Assembly (NCBI GenBank): GCA_016185205.1
Contig: JACPOA010000008.1
Location: 1 to 64,000 of the forward strand
DNA from: Hyphomicrobiales bacterium
Lineage (GTDB): Bacteria; Pseudomonadota; Alphaproteobacteria; Rhizobiales; Xanthobacteraceae
Direction of reading: 5' to 3'
DNA: 64,000 nucleotides
Shown here: positions 1-8,264 of the stretch, piece by piece
How positions within the stretch are numbered: the stretch's first letter is position 1
How the letters are laid out: each line of letters begins with the position of its first letter
Made by a program: the position numbers and the translations under genes
Notes under the pieces: generated by a model
Told to the model about the DNA's origin: nothing
Database searches by the model: none
The model's input: only the letters and a program-made list of their open reading frames with translations

Positions 1-157
1 ATTCTGCAAAGCGGTCCAAAATCGTCTCCTGCCAAAACGGGAGACACGTTCAGAATCAATTTTTCCTTCCCTGGCAATAGCTTGCCCCCGCACACATGCG
101 ATTCCCCTGCCTGCAAGGGGGAGGTAAAGAAGAAGGGGTGCGGCCCGGCAGCCGTCA

Positions 158-1540
158 TCACACAGCCTTCTTGATCTTGAAGCTCTTGAGGTAGTCCTCG
201 GGCTTGCTCGGATCGAAGGTCTTGCCCATGACCACGAAAGTCTTCGATGTCGCGGTCGGCGGCGTCAGACCCATTTCCTTCATCAGCTTGGCTGTGTCGG
301 TGGCGAGATAGACCTCCTGCGCCACCTTGTTGTAATCGACGTCGCCCTTGAGCTGACCCCAGCGCTTCATCTGCGTCATGATCCAGACCGCGAACGACTG
401 CCAGGGGAACGGATCGAAGTCGACCCGGTTGGCGTCGGTCTTCACATTGCCGAGGCCGTCGGCGAAAGTGCCGGTCAGGATCTGCTCCAGAACGGTGACC
501 GGCTGATTGATATAATTGGCCGGCGCGATGGCTTCCGCGATCTGCTTGCGGTTCTCCGGCTTATGGGCGAAGGCGGTGGCGTCGATGATCCCCTTGAGCA
601 AGGCCGCATAGGTGTTCGGCGTCTGGGTGACAAACTCCTTCGAGGCGGCGAACACGCAGCACGGATGACCGTTCCATAATTCCTTCGACAGCAGGTGGAT
701 GAAGCCGACACCGTCATAGACCGCGCGCTGATTCATCGGATCGGGGCCGAGGAAGCCGTCGATATTGTCGGCGCGTAGGTTGGCAACCATCTCGGGCGGC
801 GGCACCGCGCGAATCTGGATGTCCTGGTCGGGATCGAGGCCGTGCTCGGCCACATAATAGCGCAGCAGATAATTGTGGATCGAGTAATCGAACGGCACCG
901 CGAACTTGAAGCCTTTCCAATCCTTCGGATCGCGCTTGTCCTTGTGCTTGATGGCGAGCGTGATGGCCTGGCCGTTGATGTTCTCGATCGCAGGCGCGGT
1001 ATAGGGGATCGCATTCGATCCGACTCCAAGGGAAATCGCGAGCGGCATCGGCGACAGCATGTGCGCGGCGTCGTATTCCTTGTTGAGCGTCTTATCGCGG
1101 ATCACCGCCCAGCCCGCGGTCTTGATCACGTCGACATTGAGCCCGTGCTTCTCGTAGAAGCCCATGGGCTTGGCCATGATGATCGGGGTGGCGCAGGTGA
1201 TCGGGATGAAACCGACCTTGAGGTCCTTCTTTTCGATCGGCCCGGCGGCGGCGAACAGTTCGGTCGCCGTCTTCAACGGAAAGAACTGCGAGACCGCGGC
1301 GAGCGCCGTCGAAGCGCCGAGCGATTGCAGGAAGGCGCGGCGGCCGGCGTCCTTTGGGAACATCGCGCGCATGACCGCCGAAGCGACGACGCCCTCGTAG
1401 CGTTTCTCCTCGCTGTCGACCGGCGCGCATTGTAACTGGGCATCGCGTTGGTGGTCCGCCTCGCTGACGTGGCGGCCGCACGAACAGCCGGTGCTGCTCA
1501 ATCGGCGTGACGGGTCGAATGGATTGTCGAATGTAGACAT
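158..1540 (-). CDS. NrtA/CmpA-family ABC transporter substrate-binding protein, tandem copy A
   Basis: Binding protein of the NrtA/CmpA (nitrate/bicarbonate) family, 460 aa, expected to act in the periplasm. It matches the neighbouring copy at 1724-3100 along its whole length. A twin-arginine signal (RRAFLQSLGAS, Arg67-Arg68) is followed by a hydrophobic stretch. Unusually it is preceded by about 65 polar residues with a CSCGRH motif at 19-24. The ATG at 1540 was chosen over an in-frame start at 1672 because GGGGGA lies about 7 nt upstream and the N-termini of the two copies then align. No permease or ATPase is visible; the operon may continue left of base 1. The ligand is unknown. Confidence 0.92.
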   Translation of the reverse strand: MSTFDNPFDPSRRLSSTGCSCGRHVSEADHQRDAQLQCAPVDSEEKRYEGVVASAVMRAMFPKDAGRRAFLQSLGASTALAAVSQFFPLKTATELFAAAGPIEKKDLKVGFIPITCATPIIMAKPMGFYEKHGLNVDVIKTAGWAVIRDKTLNKEYDAAHMLSPMPLAISLGVGSNAIPYTAPAIENINGQAITLAIKHKDKRDPKDWKGFKFAVPFDYSIHNYLLRYYVAEHGLDPDQDIQIRAVPPPEMVANLRADNIDGFLGPDPMNQRAVYDGVGFIHLLSKELWNGHPCCVFAASKEFVTQTPNTYAALLKGIIDATAFAHKPENRKQIAEAIAPANYINQPVTVLEQILTGTFADGLGNVKTDANRVDFDPFPWQSFAVWIMTQMKRWGQLKGDVDYNKVAQEVYLATDTAKLMKEMGLTPPTATSKTFVVMGKTFDPSKPEDYLKSFKIKKAV

Positions 1541-1723
1541 GGCGACGTCCCCCTTTTTGGCCCGGACCCGGACCGGCGTTGCAGGGGTATTTGCAATGCC
1601 CATGCCAGCGAGACTGCGGTATTTGATGAGTGCATAACGGATGCTTTTCCGGGCATTCTTGCCGACCGGCATACAATTGATTGCCTTGTTTTTAAGCAGA
1701 CGCCCGATTTTTCGGCACGCTTA

Positions 1724-3100
1724 TCACGCCGCCTTCTTGATCTTGAAGCTGGCGATGTATTCCTCGGGCTTGGCCGGGTCGAAGGTTTTGCCCATGACGA
1801 CAATTGTCTTCGCCGGCGGCGGCGTCAGACCCATATCCTTCATCAGCTTGATCATGTCGGTCGCCAAGAACACCTGTTCGGCCACGCCCTTGTAATCGAC
1901 GTCGCCCTTGATCTGGCCCCAGCGTTTCATCTGCGTCAGCATCCATACCGCGAATGAGTTCCACGGGAACGGATCGAAATCGACGCGCTTGGGGTCCGTC
2001 TTGATGCCGCCGAGACCGTCGGCATAGGTGCCCGTGAGCACCTGCTCGAGCACGATCGGCGGTGCGTTGATGTAGTTGGCCGGCGCGACCGCATCGGCGA
2101 TTTGCTTGCGGTTCTCCGCTTTCGAACTGAACGCGGTGGCGTCGACGATGGCGCGGGTGAGGGCTGCGAAGGTATTGGGCGCCTGGGTGATAAACTCCCT
2201 GCTCGCCGCAAAGGCGCAGCACGGATGCCCGTCCCAGATTTCCTTCGACAGGATATGCAGAAAGCCCACGCCATCGTAGATCGCCCGCTGGCAGATGTTG
2301 TCGGGGGCAAGGAAGCCGTCGATGTTGTCAGCGCGCAGGTTGGCGACCATCTCCGGCGGCGGCACCGAGCGCAGCTGCACGTCGGTGTCGGGATCGAGGC
2401 CGTGCTCCGCCAGATAATAGCGCAGCAGATAATTATGAATCGAATAGTCGAACGGGATCGCGAACTTAAAACCCTTCCACTGCTTCGGGTCGCGCTTGTC
2501 CTTGTGCTTCATCGCCAGGGTGATGCCCTGGCCGTTGATGTTCTCGATCGCCGGCACGACGAACGGGATCGGCTGCGAGCCGAGGCCGAGCGAGATCGCA
2601 ACTGGCATGGGCGAGAGCATGTGCGAGGCGTCGTATTCCTTGTTGAGGGTCTTGTCGCGGATGACTGCCCAGCCGGCGGTCTTCACCACCTCGACATTCA
2701 GGCCATGCTTTTCGTAGAAACCCATCGGTTTGGCCATGATGATCGGTGTGGCGCAGGTGATCGGGATGAAGCCGACCTTGAGGTCCTTCTTCTCGAGCGG
2801 GCCACCAGCGGCGAAGGCCTCGGTCGCCGTCTTGAGCGGGAAGAACTGCGAGATCGCGGCGAGCGCGGTAGAGGCGCCGAGCGATTGCAGGAAAGTGCGC
2901 CGCGTAGCCGCATTGGGGAACACGGAGCGCAGCACCGCCGACGCGACGACGTTCTCATAGCGCTCGTCCTCGCTGACAGCTGCGACCCGCTGTATCTGCC
3001 GTACGGTTTCCTGCTCGTGCTGCGACTGGTCGGCATGGCAGCCGCAGTTGCAGCCGTTCATGACGCGGTTCGGATCGAACGGGTTGTCGAAGATGCTCAT
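1724..3100 (-). CDS. NrtA/CmpA-family ABC transporter substrate-binding protein, tandem copy B
   Basis: Paralogue of copy A, 458 aa, with the same layout: FDNPFDP at 4-10, a cysteine cluster CNCGCH at 17-22, twin arginine at 67-68 (RRTFLQSLGAS), then the binding-protein body beginning around residue 90. The ATG at 3100 is favoured over ATG 3106, two codons upstream: it sits 8 nt from an AGGGG ribosome site and matches the start of copy A. The two genes are 183 nt apart on the same strand, so this is a tandem duplication. Both copies keep an intact reading frame, which suggests that both are used. The ligand cannot be inferred from the sequence. Confidence 0.92.
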   Translation of the reverse strand: MSIFDNPFDPNRVMNGCNCGCHADQSQHEQETVRQIQRVAAVSEDERYENVVASAVLRSVFPNAATRRTFLQSLGASTALAAISQFFPLKTATEAFAAGGPLEKKDLKVGFIPITCATPIIMAKPMGFYEKHGLNVEVVKTAGWAVIRDKTLNKEYDASHMLSPMPVAISLGLGSQPIPFVVPAIENINGQGITLAMKHKDKRDPKQWKGFKFAIPFDYSIHNYLLRYYLAEHGLDPDTDVQLRSVPPPEMVANLRADNIDGFLAPDNICQRAIYDGVGFLHILSKEIWDGHPCCAFAASREFITQAPNTFAALTRAIVDATAFSSKAENRKQIADAVAPANYINAPPIVLEQVLTGTYADGLGGIKTDPKRVDFDPFPWNSFAVWMLTQMKRWGQIKGDVDYKGVAEQVFLATDMIKLMKDMGLTPPPAKTIVVMGKTFDPAKPEEYIASFKIKKAA

Positions 3101-3179
3101 GTTCATTACCCCTGTTATTCGGCGACGGCGTCACATTTTCCGTATTGCCTAGGCCGCAACCGATATTTTGTGTCCTTGC

Positions 3180-4307
3180 TCAATGCGCCATGTCGGCGAG
3201 CATTTTCCTGAGCTGCTTGGTGGCCGGCGTGACGATGGCGACGAAATAGGCTTCGCGCAGGCGGCGCTGGGCGGCTGCGCCGGAGACGTAGCCGCGCGCG
3301 CCACAGTGGAGCATTGCCGCGTGCGCACTTGCGACCGTGGCCTCGCCGGCCGCCAGCCGGGCTTCGATCACCGCGCGCCAATAGGCCGGATCGGACTCGA
3401 ACGGCGTCGCGGCGAGCCGCGCCACCGTGCTCGTGATTGCATCGAGCTGTTCGGCAAGCGCCTCGGGCTGAATATCGAGATATTTATTGACGTGGCCGAG
3501 CGGACCTTTCAACTGCTGCATCATCGAAATGCAGTCGCGGATCAGCCCGATTGCCATGCCCGATTGCAGCAGCACAAAACCGGCGCGAATACGCTTGATG
3601 TAGTCGTCCACCGGATCGGCGAGCACGAGCGCATTGGGGATCATGACGTCGCGCATCTGCACGGCAAACGTACGGGTACCATCGAGCGCCACGAACTTGG
3701 TATTCGCGCCAAGCCGCAAGCCTTCGCTTGCACACGGCACGATCGCCATCACGAAGCGGCGCGGTGCTTCTTCGACTTCGAAGATCGCTCCGAAATAGTG
3801 ATCGTCGCCGAGATTTGAAACATAAGGCAGCGCGCCCTGCACGACATAGCCGCCGTCCACCCGCTTGCCCTTCAGCCTTATCGGTTCGATGCCGAAGAAG
3901 GTTTTCATTGGATTGGACAGCGCGGTGCCGCCGAGCGCCTCACCGGCGGCGACTTTGCGACCGAGCGTCGTTTTCAAATCGTTATTGGAAGATGCGAAAA
4001 TGTACCAGGCGAGCGCGTCCTGGCACCACATGCAGAACGAGGTCGACAGACAGCGTTCTCCCGCCGCGGCCATAGCCTCGATCGCCACGCCGAGGTCAAG
4101 TTTGTCGCTTGAGCCAGGAAGATGTTGCGCAAAGGCGCCGGCACGGCCGAAGGCGCGCATCACCGCTTCGGGATAGAAACCTTCGGCGTCGATCTTGCGA
4201 ACCAGCGGCGCCAATTCGCTGGCCGCGATCGTGCGCACCGCGTCGGTGACGCTGGGCTGGACGGCGGCACTTTTTGCGCTTTCATCGGAGACTCGGGTCT
4301 CAAGCAT
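3180..4307 (-). CDS. Acyl-CoA dehydrogenase-fold flavoprotein
   Basis: A 375-aa protein with the acyl-CoA dehydrogenase domain order: helical N-terminal domain, central beta domain (around residues 120-210) and helical C-terminal domain. The C-terminal GARGY segment (around 335-340) matches the GGxGY region of the family. The next residues are SGAAAQ where medium-chain enzymes carry the catalytic Glu, so ordinary dehydrogenation is uncertain. Relatives lacking this Glu include flavin-dependent monooxygenases of the DszC/SfnB type. The gene lies 63 nt downstream of the OsmC gene on the same strand, probably one transcript starting at the operator region near 4940. Substrate unknown. Confidence 0.85.
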   Translation of the reverse strand: MLETRVSDESAKSAAVQPSVTDAVRTIAASELAPLVRKIDAEGFYPEAVMRAFGRAGAFAQHLPGSSDKLDLGVAIEAMAAAGERCLSTSFCMWCQDALAWYIFASSNNDLKTTLGRKVAAGEALGGTALSNPMKTFFGIEPIRLKGKRVDGGYVVQGALPYVSNLGDDHYFGAIFEVEEAPRRFVMAIVPCASEGLRLGANTKFVALDGTRTFAVQMRDVMIPNALVLADPVDDYIKRIRAGFVLLQSGMAIGLIRDCISMMQQLKGPLGHVNKYLDIQPEALAEQLDAITSTVARLAATPFESDPAYWRAVIEARLAAGEATVASAHAAMLHCGARGYVSGAAAQRRLREAYFVAIVTPATKQLRKMLADMAH

Positions 4308-4370
4308 TGCACCACCGTCGGCTGGAGGGGATATATTCCGGCGGCCGGCTACGGCCGCCCGCTTTGCGTA

Positions 4371-4913
4371 TCAAGCGAGCCTCATCTCAAGATTGACCGG
4401 ACGTGTGAACGTGTTGGCGACCGGCGACCAAGCCCGAGCGTGCGCGATCAGCGCATCGAGCTCTTCGCGCGGACGATCGGCCTCAAACGTGACCTTGGCC
4501 CGCACATCGGTGAAGCCGACTGGTTTCTCGGACAGATCTCCAGTGCCCCACACCCCGGTGATGTTGAGATCGCCCTCGAGCTCGATCTCAAGCTTGTAGA
4601 CGGTGATGCCTTGCGCGACCGCATTGGCGTGGATGCCGACCGCGAGGCAGGAACCGAGCGCGGCGAGCGAAGCCTCCGATGGATTCGGCGCGGTATCGTC
4701 GCCAAGCAGTCCGGGCGGCTCATCCACGACATAGGCCGGGAGGTTGCGCACGAAATTGAGATGACGGAAGCGGCCCTCGGCCACTGTCTTGCATTTGAGC
4801 GTCTTGATGACCTGGGGATCGGCCTTGCCTTTGGCGATCAGCGCTTCAAGTCCCGTCTTGTCGATGGGGGCGAGACACCCGGTAAGGGCGGTCTTGGCAA
4901 CGGCTTGGCTCAT
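4371..4913 (-). CDS. OsmC family protein
   Basis: 180 aa, resembling the OsmC/Ohr superfamily. There is an alpha/beta core with the segment PNPSEASLAALGSCLAVGI near residues 75-95, where the family has its conserved central-helix Cys (here in GSCL). OsmC proteins usually reduce organic hydroperoxides with two cysteines. A second Cys in the usual VCP context is not evident (the C-terminal part reads FEADRPREEL), so the peroxidase role is doubtful and a divergent OsmC-like role is possible. First gene of a minus-strand pair with the acyl-CoA dehydrogenase-fold gene and divergent from the TetR gene at 5155, with a palindrome 24 nt upstream of its start. Confidence 0.88.
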   Translation of the reverse strand: MSQAVAKTALTGCLAPIDKTGLEALIAKGKADPQVIKTLKCKTVAEGRFRHLNFVRNLPAYVVDEPPGLLGDDTAPNPSEASLAALGSCLAVGIHANAVAQGITVYKLEIELEGDLNITGVWGTGDLSEKPVGFTDVRAKVTFEADRPREELDALIAHARAWSPVANTFTRPVNLEMRLA

Positions 4914-4936
4914 GGGTTTCCTCTCCGGCTAGTAGC

Positions 4937-4952
4937 TACAGACCGTTCTGTA
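4937..4952. promoter_or_regulatory. TetR-type operator candidate 1
   Basis: TACAGACCGTTCTGTA: perfect 6-bp arms (TACAGA/TCTGTA) around CCGT, 24 nt upstream of the OsmC start. A second site at 5093-5108 matches it at 14 of 16 positions in inverted orientation. The size and symmetry suit a TetR dimer; the adjacent TetR gene is the obvious candidate regulator (inference). Confidence 0.65.
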
Positions 4953-5041
4953 TTATGCACGTGCCGTGCCAACCAGCCTGGGCCAGAAAACCGAGATGAA
5001 TCCGCAGCCGCGAGCGAGCCTGAGGGTGCGCAAGCCCTATT

Positions 5042-5067
5042 CGGCTCAATTATTGATCATTGAGCCG
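5042..5067. repeat. Inverted repeat in the OsmC/TetR intergenic region
   Basis: CGGCTCAAT (5042-5050) and ATTGAGCCG (5059-5067) are perfect 9-bp arms around an 8-bp loop. There is no T-run, so it is not a classical terminator. It sits between two divergent genes and between the two operator candidates; its role is unknown. Confidence 0.6.
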
Positions 5068-5092
5068 GGCAATCTGCCCAGTTCGAGAGCAA

Positions 5093-5108
5093 GACAGAAC
5101 GGTCGGTA
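5093..5108. promoter_or_regulatory. TetR-type operator candidate 2
   Basis: GACAGAACGGTCGGTA; its reverse complement differs from the 4937-4952 site at two of 16 positions. It lies 46 nt upstream of the TetR start, placed to autoregulate that gene while the first site controls the OsmC gene. Confidence 0.6.
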
Positions 5109-5154
5109 TGCACTATGATTGCGCTTCGCTGCGGACGCGCAATTAATTGGCCCC

Positions 5155-5769
5155 ATGGACGCTTCCCAAACCTTACATGCCGATCGGCCGGCAGAAACCG
5201 CCGGTTCGCCTCCGGTTTCTGCGCACGATCGCCTCATCGAGGCCGCGACGCGCCTGTTTTGCCGTTACGGCGTGAATTCGGTCGGCGTCGACGCCATCGT
5301 CGAAGCCGCGTCCACCGCCAAGACCACGCTGTACAAAGCGTTCGGCTCCAAGGACGGGCTGGTCGAAGCGGTGCTTGAGCGCGAAGGCCGCGTTTGGCGG
5401 GCCTGGTTCCTCTCCGAGATAGACGGTCCGGGCGGCTCGGCGTTCGACCGGCTGGGCAGAATCGCGCCGACCCTGAAGCTGTGGTTTGCCCGCACCGATT
5501 TTTATGGTTGCCCCTTCATCAACGCGGTCGGCGAAAGCGACAAGGCCGACGACCGTATGCGCACGCTGGCCATCGCCCACAAGAAGATCGTGCTGGAACG
5601 GCTTGCCGAACTGTGCCGCGAGGCGGGCTTCGCCGAGCCGATGCAAATCGCTCATACCTTGGGACTCATCATTGACGGCGCCATCGTCGCCGCCTTGGTG
5701 ACGCGCGACTCCGCGGTAGCCGATACCGCCGACCGCGCCTGCGCCGCGATCCTGGCCGCACGCGGCTGA
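5155..5769 (+). CDS. TetR/AcrR family transcriptional regulator
   Basis: 204 aa. The N-terminal helix-turn-helix at about residues 25-72 (HDRLIEAATRLFCRYG, then TAKTTLYKAFGSKDGLV) is typical of TetR repressors, followed by a helical ligand-binding domain. The ATG at 5155 gives a normal TetR N-terminus; an in-frame ATG at 5119 would add 12 residues and would run close to the second operator. Divergent from the OsmC/acyl-CoA dehydrogenase pair, so it probably controls them and itself through the two palindromes at 4937 and 5093. The inducer is unknown; thiol-reactive or acyl compounds would fit the neighbours, but that is speculation. Confidence 0.92.
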   Translation: MDASQTLHADRPAETAGSPPVSAHDRLIEAATRLFCRYGVNSVGVDAIVEAASTAKTTLYKAFGSKDGLVEAVLEREGRVWRAWFLSEIDGPGGSAFDRLGRIAPTLKLWFARTDFYGCPFINAVGESDKADDRMRTLAIAHKKIVLERLAELCREAGFAEPMQIAHTLGLIIDGAIVAALVTRDSAVADTADRACAAILAARG

Positions 5770-5843
5770 GAGACGCGCACACCTCGCAGCGGTCGCCCGT
5801 CGGCATGCTTGTCAAAATCGCCTCTGCATGCGACGGGAAACGC

Positions 5844-7151
5844 ATGAGCGCTGAAGTCTCCATCGGCGACGGCGCGCGGCTCGCCCCGCATCCCCTGCGC
5901 GCGGCCGTGTTGGGCGAGGTGCATGCGCGCCCGTTCACGCCGGTCGAGAGCCCGCGCCGCATCCTGCATTTCGCCTTCGATACCGCCGGTGAGGCCACCC
6001 AGGCCGACCGCGCCGCGCTGGCCGATTTCTGCGCCCGCCGCCAGCTCGAGCCGCTCAAGCCGACAGCCAAGCAGCACCGCGTCACCCTCGGCGGCACCGC
6101 GCTGCGCTGGGAGCAGCACTCCGAATTTACCACCTACACCTGGGAACTGCCGTCGGAGCGAGAACCCCCGTTCCATCCCGCAGCCAGCACGCTGGCCGCG
6201 CCGATGGCAAGCTTGCCGCAGCCGGGTCCGCTGCTGGTGGCGCTCGACCTGCATCTCATGGTGGACAACAACCAGAAGAAAATCGCGGTCGAGCATCTGT
6301 TCGACCGGGCCAGCCTGGCGGTAGCGGAGAATTCCGACGGGGCCGCGCTGTTCGCCACCGACTTCCAGGCCGATCCATCCGGCTTCGTGCGCATCCTGCT
6401 GCTCGACCGCGGCCTCGGCCTCGAACGCGCCGGTGCGCTGGTGCAGCGTATCGTCGAGCTGGAAACCTATCGCACGCTGGCGCTGCTCGGCCTGCCGGAG
6501 GCGCAGCGGCTGTCGCCGTCGATCGGCCGCATCGAGCAGCGGCTGGTCGAAGTGACCGAGGAAATGCGGCGCACCGACAAGCTCGTCGACAATCACCGTC
6601 TGCTCGACGAGCTGACCGAGCTTGCCGGCGAGCTGGAAGCCGGCGCGGCCGCCAGCCTGTTCCGCTTCGGCGCCAGCCGCGCCTACAATGAAATCGTCCA
6701 AATGCGCCTGCAGACCATCGGCGAACGCAAGGTCGAAGGCTTTCCCACCTGGTCCTCGTTCCTGGCGCGCCGCATGGCGCCGGCGATGCGCACCTGCGTG
6801 ACCACCGAGGAACGGCAGACCCAGCTGTCGGAAAAGCTGGCGCGCGCCGCGAACTTGCTGCGCACGCGCGTCGATGTCGAGCTCGAGCAGCAGAACCGCG
6901 ACCTGCTCAAGTCGATGAACGAGCGTACGCGCCTGCAATTGCGGCTGCAGACGACCGTGGAAGGACTGTCGGTCGCCGCCGTCAGCTATTATGTCGTTGG
7001 TTTGTTCGGTTATCTGGTGAAGGGCCTGCACGACAAAGGCGTGCCGGTCGACGTCTCGCTCGCCACCGCGCTGTTCGTGCCGGTAGCCGTGCTCGCTATC
7101 TGGTTCGTGGTCCGCCGCATCCGGCGCAGGAATATCGCGGGCGGGGGATAA
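5844..7151 (+). CDS. DUF3422 family membrane-anchored protein
   Basis: 435 aa, recognised as the DUF3422 family by the N-terminal HPLR...EVHARP signature (around residues 15-30). Long, probably coiled-coil helices occupy the middle (about 200-370). Two hydrophobic segments lie near the C-terminus (LSVAAVSYYVVGLFGYLV and TALFVPVAVLAIWFVV), ending in an Arg-rich tail, so the protein is predicted to be anchored in the inner membrane with its bulk in the cytoplasm. The ATG at 5844 has an upstream GGGAAA; an in-frame ATG at 5805 would add 13 residues and has no visible ribosome site. The function of the family is not established. It starts 74 nt after the TetR gene. Confidence 0.88.
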   Translation: MSAEVSIGDGARLAPHPLRAAVLGEVHARPFTPVESPRRILHFAFDTAGEATQADRAALADFCARRQLEPLKPTAKQHRVTLGGTALRWEQHSEFTTYTWELPSEREPPFHPAASTLAAPMASLPQPGPLLVALDLHLMVDNNQKKIAVEHLFDRASLAVAENSDGAALFATDFQADPSGFVRILLLDRGLGLERAGALVQRIVELETYRTLALLGLPEAQRLSPSIGRIEQRLVEVTEEMRRTDKLVDNHRLLDELTELAGELEAGAAASLFRFGASRAYNEIVQMRLQTIGERKVEGFPTWSSFLARRMAPAMRTCVTTEERQTQLSEKLARAANLLRTRVDVELEQQNRDLLKSMNERTRLQLRLQTTVEGLSVAAVSYYVVGLFGYLVKGLHDKGVPVDVSLATALFVPVAVLAIWFVVRRIRRRNIAGGG

Positions 7152-7193
7152 GGAGAGACAAGTTTCAGCACGCTCACCATGGGAGGCGGTGCC

Positions 7194-7793
7194 ATGAGCA
7201 TCATGTACCACGACGGCAACCGGCAACTGCAGGACCGCTTCGACAGCCGGCGCATCTCCGACAAACTGGAAGAGAAACTGACGCGTACGGCCTTCAGCGC
7301 CGACGATAAAGCCTTCATCGAGAGCGCCGCCTATTTCTTCCTGGCCACCGCAGACCGCGAAGGCCGGCCCGACTGTTCGTTCAAGGGCGGCATGCCGGGC
7401 TTCGTGCGCGTGACCGGCGCGGCCGAACTGGCCTTCCCGGACTATGACGGCAACGGCATGTTCAAGAGCCTCGGCAATCTGCTGGTCAATCCGAATGTCG
7501 GCCTGCTGTTCATCGCCATGCACGGCAAGCCAAAGCGGCTGCGCGTCAATGGCGGCGCGCGCGTGAGCGACGCCGATCCGCTCCTCAAGGAAACAGTCGG
7601 CGCGCAGCTGATCGTGCGGGTCGCGGCGCGCGCCATTTTCCCCAATTGCCCGCGCTACATTCCGGACATGCAGATGGTCGGGCCGTCGATCTATACGCCG
7701 CAGCCGAAATGCCAGCCGCCGGAACCGGCCTGGAAAGGCTTCGACGATTTCAAGGACCACGTGCATCCGCGCCAGCCGACCTGGAAAGGCTAG
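7194..7793 (+). CDS. Pyridoxamine 5'-phosphate oxidase-family protein
   Basis: 199 aa with the split-barrel flavin-binding fold of the PNPOx-like family. Examples are FLATADREGRPDCSFKGG near residues 45-60 and LLVNPNVGLLFIAM near 95-110, typical of the strand pairs around the flavin site. Such proteins often bind FMN, F420 or haem, and the ligand here is not clear. The ATG at 7194 has a GGGAGG ribosome site 7 nt upstream and is preferred to the ATG at 7179, which would overlap that site. It is 42 nt downstream of the DUF3422 gene on the same strand, so cotranscription is likely. Confidence 0.9.
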   Translation: MSIMYHDGNRQLQDRFDSRRISDKLEEKLTRTAFSADDKAFIESAAYFFLATADREGRPDCSFKGGMPGFVRVTGAAELAFPDYDGNGMFKSLGNLLVNPNVGLLFIAMHGKPKRLRVNGGARVSDADPLLKETVGAQLIVRVAARAIFPNCPRYIPDMQMVGPSIYTPQPKCQPPEPAWKGFDDFKDHVHPRQPTWKG

Positions 7794-7819
7794 CCCGGCG
7801 CAGGTAAAATCGGGATGCC

Positions 7820-8044
7820 ATGCAGACCGCCGCGCACGCGTTGACGCAGCAGTTCCTCACCTGGGTCGACGAGGCCGAGCGCAGCTATGCCGACGCCGAA
7901 GCCTGGCGCCGCAGCTGCCCGCATCTGTCGATCTGGGAAGACGCCATCGCCGACGGCCTGATCCGTTTCGAGAACGGCAGCAGCATGAAGCGATCGCGGC
8001 TGGTGCTGACGCCGCGCGGCCGCGCGCTGCTCAAGCGGGCATGA
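7820..8044 (+). CDS. Small hypothetical protein (74 aa)
   Basis: Not recognised. 74 aa, helical N-terminal half (LTQQFLTWVDEAERSYADAE) and a C-terminal stretch LVLTPRGRALLKRA that resembles the end of a small winged-helix unit. It follows the PNPOx-like gene by 26 nt on the same strand, which supports it as a real gene; the start lacks a strong ribosome site. Composition matches its neighbours. Confidence 0.55.
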   Translation: MQTAAHALTQQFLTWVDEAERSYADAEAWRRSCPHLSIWEDAIADGLIRFENGSSMKRSRLVLTPRGRALLKRA

Positions 8045-8045
8045 G

Positions 8046-8060
8046 AAAATACGGTATTTT
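8046..8060. repeat. Short perfect palindrome after the 74-aa gene
   Basis: AAAATAC and GTATTTT arms (7 bp each) separated by one base, immediately after the stop codon of the preceding gene. AT-rich in a GC-rich setting. It may be an operator for the downstream gene or a weak terminator. Confidence 0.4.
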
Positions 8061-8160
8061 CATACTCCGCGGCGGATGTCGGCCATCGTGCATCAAGTGT
8101 TTTGCCGATCGTGCGCTGTTTAAATTCTAAATTTAGCGTGTGTTAACTCCGTAATTCTAT

Positions 8161-8190
8161 GTTTAGTTGTGTTGAGTTGTGCTTAGTTGT
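8161..8190 (+). repeat. Three tandem 10-bp direct repeats
   Basis: GTTTAGTTGT, GTTGAGTTGT and GCTTAGTTGT follow each other without gaps, sharing AGTTGT at the same phase every 10 bp (one helical turn). They lie 75-104 nt upstream of the 88-aa gene in an AT-rich, gene-free stretch (8045-8264). A cooperative protein-binding site is possible. Confidence 0.5.
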
Positions 8191-8264
8191 CCGAAGCTGC
8201 CTGCGAGCTTTGGACGGAGGGCCCGCGGCCCACTATGACCGAGGTCCGGTCAAAGGAATAAAAA

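Noticed and set aside
5652-7766. A 704-codon open frame on the minus strand opposite DUF3422 and the PNPOx-like gene
   Set aside because: It is a low-complexity Arg/Ala/Gly/His reading of the opposite strand of two recognised genes, with no ribosome site or family match.
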